Assembly (NCBI RefSeq): GCF_900104585.1
Contig: NZ_FNVX01000006.1
Coordinates: forward strand, 868,001 to 932,000
Length of the DNA stretch: 64,000 bases
Direction of reading: 5' to 3'
DNA from: Bacteroides ihuae
Lineage (GTDB): Bacteria > Bacteroidota > Bacteroidia > Bacteroidales > Bacteroidaceae
Shown here: one piece after another, positions 17,157 through 25,835 of the stretch
Layout: each line of letters opens with the position of its first letter
Position numbering within the stretch: position 1 is the first letter of the stretch
The notes under the pieces: model-generated
Seen by the model: only the letters and a program-made list of their open reading frames with translations
Databases searched by the model: none
What the model was told of the DNA's origin: nothing
Made by a program: the position numbers and the translations under genes

Positions 17157-17545
17157 TCACATTCGATCCCTTGGAATAGTTAAAATCCAAGGAAAAACAT
17201 AACTCATTTTTTTATTAAATCGCTCTATCCAATATGACCTGACATCCCCCTTTAAAGATGTTTTCAGCCCTTCATATAGTTTTTTTTTGATATTACTATC
17301 TCCATCTATTCGCTTTATTTTTTTATAAAAAATTCCACGCCTCAATATCTTTCTATAACATCCTAAATTGGAATTTCTTTTTTCTATCTGTTTCACAACT
17401 TCCATATCCTCAATTAGGTTTTGCCCGAAAATTCGAGCTCTAGCTGTTGTACTTTGCTCATGTTGTCTAAATTGATTTAATTTCTGGTATACTTCAGCAA
17501 CTTTTCCCTGAGATGCTATCTCTACCCAAAAAAGCCAATCTCCAC
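17157..17545 (-). pseudogene. 3' part of a GT2 gene split by the IS21 element
   Basis: Reading from base 17545 downward gives a frame starting SGDWLFWVEIA that continues to the stop at 17157-17159 without interruption. This is the C-terminal region of a family 2 glycosyltransferase, including the FRQHEQ block often seen there. The rest of the gene lies beyond the IS21 element at 20290-20898. Joining the two parts with one copy of the 8-bp duplication gives 990 bases, an intact frame of 329 residues. An internal ATG at 17405 could give an 82-residue fragment with no active site. Confidence 0.9.
17538..17545. repeat. IS21 target-site duplication, left copy
   Basis: ATCTCCAC directly precedes the element's TGATAATATC end and is repeated at 20290-20297 after the other end. 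Eight base pairs is within the range known for IS21-family elements. Confidence 0.93.
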
Positions 17546-17570
17546 TGATAATATCATCCCCGTGGTACCG
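17546..17570 (+). repeat. IS21 left terminal inverted repeat
   Basis: TGATAATATC, seven variable bases, then TGGTACCG. It matches the inverse of 20265-20289 at 20 of 25 positions by eye. Confidence 0.88.
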
Positions 17571-17807
17571 TCCATAGCGGTGTTCTGGTACCCCAATTTA
17601 TCGTGTTGATTGATCTTGTATCACTTGACTGGTACCGTTGGCGTTTGTGTTTCCATTTCCAACTTTCAACCACGTTCATATCACTTGATTGGTACCATCA
17701 ATATCACTTTTAGCGGTACTTCTATTCGTAAAATTTGCAATGGCATTATATTGTTGTTGGGTTATGCCCAGAATTAACAATATTATTAACGTCTAAAAGT
17801 AAACCAA

Positions 17808-19382
17808 ATGTTACGACTAAGACAGATTTTACAGATGCTAGGCAATGGTATTCCACAAGCTGATATATGTGGAATTGTTCATTGCAGCAAACGTACCGTA
17901 TCGGGTTATCGGAAGATTGCATCGACGACGAGACAAAGTTTTGAAGAGCTGCTAGCAATGGCAGACAGTGAGCTGGAAACCATCTTTATGCCCCCAAAGA
18001 ATGCACTTAATGACGATGGACGTAAGCAGGAGCTTGAACGCATGATGCCGGAAATTATCAAGCGCCTGGGTCGCAAGCATGCCAATGTCCAGTTTGTATT
18101 TGAGGATTACTACCATAAGGAATGTCCCAGCGGTTATGGTTATACTCAATTCAAGAAGCATGTTAGCTCTTATAGAGAGAAAAATGACTACTCCTATCAC
18201 AACGTCTATGAGCCCGGTAAGGAATGGCAAATAGACTTTGCCGGAGATGCCTTGTTTCTGACCGACAGGCTCACCAAGGTGAGACAGAAACTGGTGGTAT
18301 TGGTATGCGTGATGCCCTACAGCAATCTGCCATTCATGATGGCCATGCCCAATGCCACTACCGAATGGTTTTTCCATGGACTCAACAAAGGACTAGAATT
18401 TATAGGTGCTGTCCCCCATACAGCCAAAAGTGACAACATGAAACAATGGGTAACGAAATCTGACCGCTACAGCCTTACGTTTTCGGATGCCAATGTGGAA
18501 TGGGCGATGTATTACGGCATAGAACCTACAGCTTGTCGCGTGCGCAAACCCCGTGACAAAGGACCTGTTGAGGGTGCTGTGGGCCAACTCTACAAGTACG
18601 TGTATGCCCGCCTTGAAGGTGAAGAGTTCTACGCTTTGGATGCACTGAACGATCGCATCCTTGAACTCCTTGAAGAATATTGTAGTCTTCCCTTCAAGGG
18701 TTCTACCCGGTGGGAGATCTTTCAGAAGTATGAGAAGCCTGAAATGAATCCGTTGCCGGATCAAATGTATCGTCTTCGTATGCGCAAGGAGGTTAAGCTT
18801 AGCAGTACATACCATGTATGTGTAGGCAGTGAGCGCCACTTCTACAGTGTCCCGTTTAAATATGTCGGACAAAAGGTTAAAATCATGTGGGACGTGCACT
18901 CTGTAGAGATCTATGTGGGTACAATATGCGCTTGTATGCATCGTAGAAGCCTCATACCATATGGCTACTCCACTGAGAAATCGCACATGCCGGAGAATCA
19001 TACTGCATACGAGCATCGCAAGGAGCAGAATGCCGCAACACTCATAGAAAGAGGTGCGCGCATTGGGCAATCTGTTGAATGGGCAATAACAGACATCCTC
19101 CAGCGCACCACTTTCCCTCAGCAAGCATATGGGAAATGCAACGGACTGCTTGCTTTGGCAAAGAAATATGGCAGAAGCAGATTGGAACATGCTTGCATGA
19201 TGATGAGAGAAGAAACGGATGTGGCAAGCTATAAGACTCTCTGTAATATGCTTAAGAATAATCGGGATTTGGCTTCCGGTGAGAAAGAATCTATTTCAAG
19301 AACTCCCTTTAACGACAATGTGAGAGGATCTTCTGCGTACACGTCCATACCATCACTTAGAAAGGAGGCCGACCATGAATGA
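17808..19382 (+). CDS. istA: IS21 family transposase IstA
   Basis: 524 residues, normal for the family. The N-terminal helix-turn-helix (about residues 5-35, with ADICGIVHCSKRTVSGY) binds the terminal repeats. The DDE catalytic triad can be placed at Asp143 (WQIDFAGD), Asp209 (AKSDNMK) and Glu255 (GPVEGAVG). A C-terminal domain with RHFYSVPF and LIPYGYS follows. It catalyses strand transfer with IstB as ATP-dependent regulator. Its last 8 bases overlap the istB start. No frameshift or missing motif is seen. Confidence 0.95.
   Translation: MLRLRQILQMLGNGIPQADICGIVHCSKRTVSGYRKIASTTRQSFEELLAMADSELETIFMPPKNALNDDGRKQELERMMPEIIKRLGRKHANVQFVFEDYYHKECPSGYGYTQFKKHVSSYREKNDYSYHNVYEPGKEWQIDFAGDALFLTDRLTKVRQKLVVLVCVMPYSNLPFMMAMPNATTEWFFHGLNKGLEFIGAVPHTAKSDNMKQWVTKSDRYSLTFSDANVEWAMYYGIEPTACRVRKPRDKGPVEGAVGQLYKYVYARLEGEEFYALDALNDRILELLEEYCSLPFKGSTRWEIFQKYEKPEMNPLPDQMYRLRMRKEVKLSSTYHVCVGSERHFYSVPFKYVGQKVKIMWDVHSVEIYVGTICACMHRRSLIPYGYSTEKSHMPENHTAYEHRKEQNAATLIERGARIGQSVEWAITDILQRTTFPQQAYGKCNGLLALAKKYGRSRLEHACMMMREETDVASYKTLCNMLKNNRDLASGEKESISRTPFNDNVRGSSAYTSIPSLRKEADHE
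19361..19368 (+). promoter_or_regulatory. Strong Shine-Dalgarno sequence before istB
   Basis: AAAGGAGG sits 6 bases before the istB ATG (19375), inside the istA 3' end. Such a full consensus is rare upstream of Bacteroides genes and in this window, and would promote re-initiation of IstB during translation of istA. Confidence 0.7.
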
Positions 19383-20109
19383 ACTTGCTTCAATTGTAGA
19401 ACGCCTAAAGGCTCTTAAACTGAGCGGTATGGCTGAAGCGGTCAGTGATATTATAAAGCTTCCTGTGCAGATGCGGCCAAGCTTAGAAATGGCTCTGTCA
19501 AAAATGCTGGAAACGGAAATCCGTTGTCGTGATGACAGCCGAACTACCAGACTGCTGAAGGAGAGCAAATTGAGATACCAAGTACTTGTCGAGGATATCA
19601 CTTGTTCGACTGCCCGCAACTTTACCCGTGAGCAGCTAACCTCTATTGCTGACTGCGGTTTTGTGCGGCGTGGAGAAAATCTGCTTATTACGGGGCTTAC
19701 TGGATGCGGAAAATCATATCTGGCATGTGCTCTTGGACATCAAGCCTGTACGCTTGGCCTGAAAACACTTTATCTGAACATGAACCGATTTGTCGATGTA
19801 CTCAAACAGTCACGCCTTGACGGAACCTTCTCACAGATGTTGTCACGACTAGACAAGAACGATCTTATCGTCCTTGACGATTTTGGGTTGCAGAAAATGG
19901 ACAGTGATACACGTATAGCATTGCTTACATTACTAGAAGAACGCTATGAAAAGAAGTCAATGATTATTATGTCTCAACTTCCTTTGGACAAGTGGTATGA
20001 CTACATAGCGGAAGCTACACTTGCTGATGCCATCATGGATAGGCTGATAAACTCATCTCATCACCTGAATCTTGAAGGACCATCATTACGAAAGAGAAAA
20101 AATAAATAA
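19375..20109 (+). CDS. istB: IS21 family helper ATPase IstB
   Basis: 244 residues of the AAA+ IstB/DnaC-like family. Walker A is GLTGCGKSYLA near residue 105 and Walker B is LIVLDDFG near residue 165, with a C-terminal LADAIMDRLINSSH sensor region. It uses ATP to load and position IstA on target DNA. The start overlaps istA by 8 bp and is preceded by a strong Shine-Dalgarno sequence. Full length and apparently functional. Confidence 0.95.
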   Translation: MNELASIVERLKALKLSGMAEAVSDIIKLPVQMRPSLEMALSKMLETEIRCRDDSRTTRLLKESKLRYQVLVEDITCSTARNFTREQLTSIADCGFVRRGENLLITGLTGCGKSYLACALGHQACTLGLKTLYLNMNRFVDVLKQSRLDGTFSQMLSRLDKNDLIVLDDFGLQKMDSDTRIALLTLLEERYEKKSMIIMSQLPLDKWYDYIAEATLADAIMDRLINSSHHLNLEGPSLRKRKNK

Positions 20110-20264
20110 AATAGAATCAGAGAGAGATACCTTTTGGCGGTGTGCAACCACCCTTGAGAAGTATCTCTTTACGACGTTCATATCACACATTTGGTACCGG
20201 TACCAGCCAACGCTACGAGCGGTACCACGAAAGTGTCGCACACGGTACCAAGGGAGTGATATAG

Positions 20265-20289
20265 CGGTACCAAACGGGCGATATTATCA
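20265..20289 (-). repeat. IS21 right terminal inverted repeat
   Basis: Read on the minus strand it starts TGATAATATCGCCCG and ends in TGGTACCG, mirroring the left end. Confidence 0.88.
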
Positions 20290-20297
20290 ATCTCCAC
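20290..20297. repeat. IS21 target-site duplication, right copy
   Basis: ATCTCCAC, identical to 17538-17545, directly after the element's right end. Confidence 0.93.
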
Positions 20298-20898
20298 AGA
20301 AACGCATTTTAAAACAAGAAGAATTCATCATCCCAGATAAGCAGTCCTTACGAAAAAGCACAGCACTCGCATTATAGATATAATTTTTCCAGTATAGATT
20401 ATGCTTAATATAATCTATACCGCCAAAAATGGCATACCCATCATTGTTCTTGCTTTTGTTTTTTCCCCAAAGATCCTCATCTTGCACAAGTGCTTGTCCA
20501 TTATCATCAATTAATATAGAGCCTGAGAAGCAAACAGATATTCCTTCATCTCTTTCCATCAATGCCACCATTTTTTCCAAAAATAGAGGATCAGATAGAT
20601 CATCGCTCTCTGCAATCCAAATATATTTGCCTGTAGCCAATTGAAAACCCTTTTCCCACTGCACAAAAGGACTTCCACTATTTACACTATTGATGCAAAT
20701 ATGGGTAATGTGAGAAGAATGTTCATAGTGACGAAAAATCACCTTACTATCATCAGTTGAAGCATCATCCAATAATATTAATTCAAAATCTTGAAAGCTT
20801 TGATTTAAGATTGATTCTATACGCTCATCCAAAAATCTAGCATAATTGTAGTTGGGTATAATAACACTGACCATCCGTCTCTGGCTAATTTGTTCCAT
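20290..20898 (-). pseudogene. 5' part of a GT2 gene split by the IS21 element
   Basis: Encodes the first 203 residues of a family 2 glycosyltransferase. The GT-A core is present: VSVIIPNYNYARFLDERI, LLDDASTD, and the DxD-like AESDDLSDP. After the Cys-Gly-Asp at residues 201-203 the frame enters the IS21 end and stops at once on TGA (20287-20289), formed by the element's own terminus. The remaining 126 codons are at 17157-17537. The truncated product keeps the nucleotide-binding half but loses the C-terminal part, so the enzyme is very probably inactive and the glycan altered. Confidence 0.92.
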
Positions 20899-20906
20899 TA
20901 TCTATG

Positions 20907-21692
20907 CTACTTCAAAATTCCATTTTCGCACCAAGCAATCTTCTCTTCTATAACTCGCTGAAGCACCTTACTATGGAAGGCTTCATTCTCATTTGAAGCC
21001 ATCGCATGATACAGATGAAACTGTACACCCCCCATTTTAAGATACATCTTCTTCACACCTGCATGTATGAGACGGTAAGCGATTTCCGTATCTTCTTGTC
21101 CCCACATTGTTAGGTCTTCATTGTATCCGTTTACGCGCAACAAGTCTTCTTTCCAAAAGGCCATGTTGCAACCTCTTAAGCGCGGGATATTTTTCTGTGC
21201 ATAGCGCTTCGCTAAATAGCGCCTCAATAGGTGTGAACGAATTCCATTGAGCATATATTTAGGACCTTGCTTAATAAATGATGGATTATAGTCATATCCA
21301 CAGAGCAAACGACGAGTAGAAAGAGGGCCTAAACCAACACGACTACCGCAAACGAAAAAACCTTTTTCCGCAAGTTCAAGATGATCTGCAATAAAATATT
21401 TATTGAGAATAACATCTCCATCAATCTGGATAATATAATCTCCCTTTGCTACTACTATTGCTTTGTTACGAATGGCTGAAAGCCTAAAACCATCATCTTC
21501 ATGCCATACATGTACAATAGGTATATCAATCTTTTCCCTAAATTGCTCAATGAGCTGGCGTGTATCATCTTGCGAACCGTCATCGGCTATCACAATCTCA
21601 TCCGGCTTCACCATTTGAGCAGACACACTGTGCAAAGAAAGAGCCAAAGCTTCTTTCCAATTATAGGTGGTGATTAACAATGAAACAAACAT
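20907..21692 (-). CDS. Glycosyltransferase family 2 with galactosyltransferase-like C-terminal domain
   Basis: 261 residues. N-terminal GT-A motifs are SLLITTYNWKEAL, IADDGSQDDT and the metal-binding QIDGDVILN. The C-terminal LRGCNMAFWKEDLLRVNGYNE and MWGQEDTEIAYRL match the Glyco_transf_7C domain, where the WGxED motif supplies the catalytic residues. It transfers a sugar during surface-glycan assembly. It lies 8 bases upstream of the split GT2 gene and 21 bases after the cytidylyltransferase gene, in one operon. Confidence 0.9.
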   Translation of the reverse strand: MFVSLLITTYNWKEALALSLHSVSAQMVKPDEIVIADDGSQDDTRQLIEQFREKIDIPIVHVWHEDDGFRLSAIRNKAIVVAKGDYIIQIDGDVILNKYFIADHLELAEKGFFVCGSRVGLGPLSTRRLLCGYDYNPSFIKQGPKYMLNGIRSHLLRRYLAKRYAQKNIPRLRGCNMAFWKEDLLRVNGYNEDLTMWGQEDTEIAYRLIHAGVKKMYLKMGGVQFHLYHAMASNENEAFHSKVLQRVIEEKIAWCENGILK

Positions 21693-21713
21693 ATTTTCAA
21701 AATTTAGGTCTAT

Positions 21714-22214
21714 CTATTTCCTTCCTCTCTCATCTTCCATCCAATTATAGTCAAGAACAGCTTCACGTTGGAGAGCTGCCTCAACTATTTGGTTACTACA
21801 ATTAATAATTTCTTTCTTAATACTTGTAGTACTAACACCGGGAGTGTATGGAAAGTATACAACTTCTTTCTCTGGTTGAGATTTCATCCAATCTAACCCC
21901 TCCAAATATTTATCTTTCCAATCATCGCCGATAGTTACAATATCAATATTCTCTTGACGAAGTTGGGCTATATCAGTCAATTTCACTTGTTTTACAACTT
22001 TCGTAACGCACTTAAGAGAGGAAATAATCCTAAAGCGTTGTTCGAAAGGGATAACAGGTTTCATTCCTTTGTATTTTTCGATAAGTTCATCAGTGCTCAC
22101 ACCAACGATAAGCTCATCGCCCAAAGCTGCCGACTTCTCTAATATGTTAAGATGACCAACATGAAACAGGTCAAAACTACCAGAAGTGAAAACTCTTACT
22201 ATTTTCTTTTCCAT
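21714..22214 (-). CDS. TagD-like cytidylyltransferase
   Basis: 166 residues. The nucleotidyltransferase signature VFTSGSFDLFHVGHL contains HxGH, and the C-terminal motif STTSIKK is also conserved; KPVIPFEQRF is typical of the glycerol-3-phosphate (TagD/GCT) and phosphoethanolamine branches. It forms a CDP-activated alcohol from CTP and a phosphorylated precursor. It is longer than classical TagD (about 130 residues) because of a C-terminal tail. Neighbouring LicD and CDP-glycerol phosphotransferase-like genes support a CDP-alcohol product; whether it is CDP-glycerol is not shown. Confidence 0.85.
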   Translation of the reverse strand: MEKKIVRVFTSGSFDLFHVGHLNILEKSAALGDELIVGVSTDELIEKYKGMKPVIPFEQRFRIISSLKCVTKVVKQVKLTDIAQLRQENIDIVTIGDDWKDKYLEGLDWMKSQPEKEVVYFPYTPGVSTTSIKKEIINCSNQIVEAALQREAVLDYNWMEDERGRK

Positions 22215-22224
22215 ATCATTTAGG

Positions 22225-23268
22225 TTAACGGTTTTCTATTTCTTTAATGCATGTAGCCAACTCATCAAGGTCTTCTTTGGTTTGCACTCCCAAGTGAGAT
22301 ACACGAAAATAATGTGGAGTACCTCCTGGCATTATATAAATTTGTTGCTTTAAGAGTTCTGTAAAAAGAACATCTCCATTCCGATGAACAAAAAAGCCTG
22401 TGATACAATTGGAAGGGATCTCTGCCGGAACCTCCCACCCATTCTCTTTACAGAGCCTTCTGAAATAATGAGCATTTTCTCTCACTCCATCGATAATAGC
22501 TTCGACGCCCATCAACAGATCTTTCTCTAAACGAGCATGTAATTGCATGAAGAGGCTAGTAGCCGGACTATAAGGAGTCTGCCCCCTTTCCAAATTTTTA
22601 AGGTTTTCAACAAAATCGAAATAATAGCCTCTTTGTGCGAAGGGTTCTTTCAGCATTCTCTCCGAAAGCACAACAAAAGATAGTCCGGGAGCAATATTTA
22701 GCCCCTTCTGACTGCTAGTAATGCACATATCAATGCCAAGCGCATCCATATCAAGAGGATCAGCCAGAAACGAACTTATCACATCAACAACCAAGTAAAT
22801 ATGGTGTCTATGGCAAATCTTAGATATCTTTTCTAAATCGAACAATTGCCCTGTAGAGGTTTCGTGATGCTGACAGAGAAAGACATCAGGTTGAGATTCC
22901 ATTACTGCCTCTTCTAGTTTATCGTAATCTATATCTTTAGCAAAAGGCACTTCAAAAACATCATTCGGGCAAGCATAATACTCGCATAGGTTTTTCCAAC
23001 GATAACCAAAGGATCCTCCTGCTATGATATAAGCTTTTCTTCGTTGCGTCACAAAGTTGGTTACGGCCGCCTCCATAGCACCTGTACCCGATGCCGTATA
23101 AAATATAACACGCCCATTTGGGCACTTAATCAGTTCAAGCAACATTTGCTCTGATTGTTTAACTAAAGTCGAAAATTCGGCAGTGCGCATATATGGTATC
23201 TGCTGAGCTCCTATCTGAAGTATTTCGTTTTCTATATTCCCTGGAAATGTGTATGATTTCATAAGCAA
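22225..23268 (-). CDS. Class V aminotransferase (alanine-glyoxylate/AEP transaminase-like)
   Basis: 347 residues, PLP-dependent fold type I. The phosphate-binding loop TASGTGAMEAA is near residue 60, the Asp of VVDVISS binds the pyridine ring, and the Schiff-base lysine is Lys188 in SSQKGLN. Overall it resembles the alanine-glyoxylate and 2-aminoethylphosphonate (AEP) transaminase branch. Beside a cytidylyltransferase and LicD, it could make an amino-bearing phospho- or phosphonate head group. No phosphonopyruvate mutase is present in the window, so AEP is only one possibility. It starts 1 base after the licD-like stop. Confidence 0.8.
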   Translation of the reverse strand: MLMKSYTFPGNIENEILQIGAQQIPYMRTAEFSTLVKQSEQMLLELIKCPNGRVIFYTASGTGAMEAAVTNFVTQRRKAYIIAGGSFGYRWKNLCEYYACPNDVFEVPFAKDIDYDKLEEAVMESQPDVFLCQHHETSTGQLFDLEKISKICHRHHIYLVVDVISSFLADPLDMDALGIDMCITSSQKGLNIAPGLSFVVLSERMLKEPFAQRGYYFDFVENLKNLERGQTPYSPATSLFMQLHARLEKDLLMGVEAIIDGVRENAHYFRRLCKENGWEVPAEIPSNCITGFFVHRNGDVLFTELLKQQIYIMPGGTPHYFRVSHLGVQTKEDLDELATCIKEIENR

Positions 23269-23269
23269 T

Positions 23270-24133
23270 CTATTTGTGTGTTTTCAAAACATCGGTATAG
23301 CTTTTCTCTGTATCGAAAAGTAAAGTTCCGTGCATAGTCGATTCGCAAACAGGAGTCATATAATCACCAAAATCAATGGTCAAGACTTTATCATAGTCAG
23401 CAGGAACAGGTATCTTTATGTTCTCAAAATCCAAGTATTCCGTTTGCTCGTAAAAAGAACGATTTTTTATCCTTACTCGATAGTTCAGTGACAAATGAGC
23501 CATTAATTCGGTTCTCCCAATAGACGTACTCCTTAATATGTTCTCATATCTTTGGAATAATATCCTATCCAAACGCATCCTATCATACAGAATCTCAGGA
23601 AAGCAGTTTATGGCCTTAGATACCATTTTTAGCAATTTCTTATAGAAATTTATCTTACGCAGTTGCTTAGTTAAAAGACGAGGTACGTCAGAGACTCCAT
23701 CAAAAACAAATATATCGATAAAAACACCTTGATTGTATTTCGCCTTTGAATTTGAAATAGCACTGGTCTCACAATTTCTGATTTGAGCATGACGCCGTCC
23801 ATAATGTTTATCAGTGTATATTGTTTGAAAAAAATATGGAGCATTAAATTCTTTATCAGCAACACTGAGTAATTTATCATAATCATCTCGCAACATTACC
23901 ATATCAATATCATCGTCCCAAGGGATAAAACCTTTATGACGAACTGCACCTATTAAAGTTCCAGAATCAGCCCAACATTTTAAATCATACTTATAACAAA
24001 CAGCAAGTAAACGATTCAATAAATCCAGTTCACAAGCCCATATTCGCTTCATCTTTTCTGTAACTAAATGCCCATCTCGCATCTCTTCCTTGAAAAAATC
24101 AAGGTCATTCATGTTAAAATTATTCGCCATCAT
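23270..24133 (-). CDS. LicD family phosphotransferase-like protein
   Basis: 287 residues. It has the LicD signature: ADSGTLIGAVRHKGF and, right after it, PWDDDIDMVM, whose Asp residues bind metal in this nucleotidyltransferase-fold family. LicD proteins move phosphocholine, phosphoethanolamine or similar groups from a CDP carrier onto glycans. The neighbours (TagD-like cytidylyltransferase, aminotransferase, CDP-glycerol phosphotransferase-like) match that chemistry. It starts 3 bases after the preceding gene. The substituent is unknown. Confidence 0.88.
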   Translation of the reverse strand: MMANNFNMNDLDFFKEEMRDGHLVTEKMKRIWACELDLLNRLLAVCYKYDLKCWADSGTLIGAVRHKGFIPWDDDIDMVMLRDDYDKLLSVADKEFNAPYFFQTIYTDKHYGRRHAQIRNCETSAISNSKAKYNQGVFIDIFVFDGVSDVPRLLTKQLRKINFYKKLLKMVSKAINCFPEILYDRMRLDRILFQRYENILRSTSIGRTELMAHLSLNYRVRIKNRSFYEQTEYLDFENIKIPVPADYDKVLTIDFGDYMTPVCESTMHGTLLFDTEKSYTDVLKTHK

Positions 24134-24136
24134 TCT

Positions 24137-25186
24137 TTATCGTTTTATTCGTCCAAAGGCTTTTATACTTGCATATTTGCGCCAGAGGTTCAGCTTTCGC
24201 TCCTTTGGCACACCATGCCTGCAAATATAATCAATAGCAGCAGCAAGCATTCGTTTACAAACATTCCCATCCAAATAAGGATCATAGTTATCCACAATCC
24301 ATTGTCGTTTTTGAATGCAATTCTCAGCGTGATGGATTTGCTCAAAAGCGTCTATTAACTCCGACCCTTCATTTATGTTAGTCCAATATATATCTTTTGA
24401 TATAGTACGAAAAGTTATAACAGGTTTATTAAGCAATAAGAATTCATACACAGTAGATGATGTATCACTAATCATCACATCAGACATCAGCTGATATTTT
24501 GTGGCATCAAAATCATCAATCCAGATAATATGTTCTTCTTGCTTAGCCAACGTCTTATATTCTTCCACCCATTCCTGCTTTGTCAGAGGATGAAACTTAA
24601 GTAGCAAAACAATATCTTTCTCTCTCACCAAATCAACAAGAGCCTCCTTTATATAGGGCAACGAAGTTAAAGAAGGCGAAAAAGTCGGAGCATACAGCAC
24701 TACCTGCTTTTTCTCATGAGCAGCCAACAGCGCTGCTTTCTCTTCATCAAAGTCATGCCAATGCTTTTTTATCCAATCTTGCTTTGGCCAGCCAGTTTCT
24801 ACAACTTCAAAATCTCCATATTTTTTAGCTAATGCAGAAAAGCCGTTTGTAAAAAAAGGTCCTTGAGTAAAATAGGCATCAAAATATCGCCTAATAACCC
24901 AATGGTCTCTTTTCTCTGCTGCATACCCATGAAAAATCTGAATCTTTACTCCAGGCAAATAGTAAGGTACAATATTTCCGGGTACGAAAATAGCTTCTGG
25001 AGAAAAGCCATACACCTCCTGCATTTCATTGGTATATACCACCTCTCCACTCAAAGGGAATTGGGGTATTTTCGACCGATGTACATACCATAAAAGGTCA
25101 TTATCTGAAGATCGAATCGCTTCTTGGTATATTGGATATAATATATCGATGGCATACTTATTTTCGCAAAACAAAACAATACGCAT
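24137..25186 (-). CDS. CDP-glycerol glycerophosphotransferase-like protein (copy 1)
   Basis: 349 residues. The family resemblance to TagB/TagF-type polyol phosphotransferases lies in IQIFHGYAAEKRDHW (compare the FHG motif), VVETGWPKQDW, VVLYAPTFSP, LLLKFHPL and SDTSSTVYEFLLLNKPVITF, the last forming the CDP-binding site. These enzymes transfer glycerol- or ribitol-phosphate from CDP carriers and are best known from Gram-positive teichoic acids. A second copy lies at 26647-27693, across an inverted gene. First minus-strand gene after that inversion, so it must have its own promoter within 25187-25400. Confidence 0.88.
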   Translation of the reverse strand: MRIVLFCENKYAIDILYPIYQEAIRSSDNDLLWYVHRSKIPQFPLSGEVVYTNEMQEVYGFSPEAIFVPGNIVPYYLPGVKIQIFHGYAAEKRDHWVIRRYFDAYFTQGPFFTNGFSALAKKYGDFEVVETGWPKQDWIKKHWHDFDEEKAALLAAHEKKQVVLYAPTFSPSLTSLPYIKEALVDLVREKDIVLLLKFHPLTKQEWVEEYKTLAKQEEHIIWIDDFDATKYQLMSDVMISDTSSTVYEFLLLNKPVITFRTISKDIYWTNINEGSELIDAFEQIHHAENCIQKRQWIVDNYDPYLDGNVCKRMLAAAIDYICRHGVPKERKLNLWRKYASIKAFGRIKR

Positions 25187-25835
25187 AATTTAAAACAGTC
25201 TATATAACAGATTAATAGTTTATTACAAAGTATCCAAATCTCTTTAAACTAAGATTTGAAAGCATAGTGTAGATCCCTTATCAAATAGAAGAAATCTATA
25301 AGAAGAAGAACTTATCTTTAAGTCCCTAGTCTAAAAGAGGAAATTAGTTTAATGGAGATAATAGTATTATTAATTCCAGTTAAAGCTGTTGCGAAAAGGC
25401 GAGTAAAGTTGGGAGGCTCTACGAAACATATTAAAATGGCATGTAGCATATTTCTACATTTTTTATCACTATTCATTTATCCATTGTCTATTTTAGTCGT
25501 TTTAAGACACCAAAGATACACATAAAAAATAAATGCCTCACATTTTTATACATTATTTACACTTCTAAGGTTCTATCTATTCACATTAAATAAACGCATA
25601 TTTACTAAAATACTGCACATCAAATCAACAAATATTGCCCTAATCCCCAAACCAGCAATCAAAATAAACCTCAAACCAAACAATTTAAAAAACGGATTAT
25701 TCATAAAGTTGTATCACAATAGGCATATCTAAGTAATATCGCTAACCTAAATTTGTAATTTAAATAAGTACACTTTGTGCAAAGAAAAAAGTATGTATGG
25801 CTACATAAAAAGGTAACTTGATAAAACTAAAGAAT
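25187..25835. other. Long AT-rich intergenic region
   Basis: 649 bases between divergent genes, very AT-rich with no convincing reading frame. TAAATTTG at 25748-25755 fits the plus-strand -7 box for the DUF5672 gene; no -33 partner is evident. No extended repeat or inverted repeat that could act as an invertible promoter was noticed. It interrupts an otherwise compact minus-strand locus. Confidence 0.5.

Larger units (their letters stand above)
17546..20289 (+). mobile_element. Complete IS21-family insertion sequence (2,744 bp)
   Basis: The element is bounded by perfect 10-bp ends, TGATAATATC and GATATTATCA, extended to 25-bp imperfect inverted repeats that match at about 20 positions. An 8-bp direct duplication flanks it. 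It carries istA and istB in the usual overlapping order. Both ends hold several copies of a short repeat centred on GGTACC (left 17564, 17587, 17631, 17691; right 20193, 20199, 20221, 20244, 20266), often preceded by ATATCAC, the kind of multiple terminal transposase-binding sites known for IS21. Both genes are intact, so it looks potentially active and fairly recent. Confidence 0.95.

Noticed and set aside
18393..19190. Long minus-strand frame opposite istA
   Set aside because: Antisense shadow of a well-supported transposase gene; no domain or start context.
25187..25835. Invertible promoter
   Set aside because: No inverted repeat pair flanking a promoter could be found by eye, and no recombinase gene is nearby.
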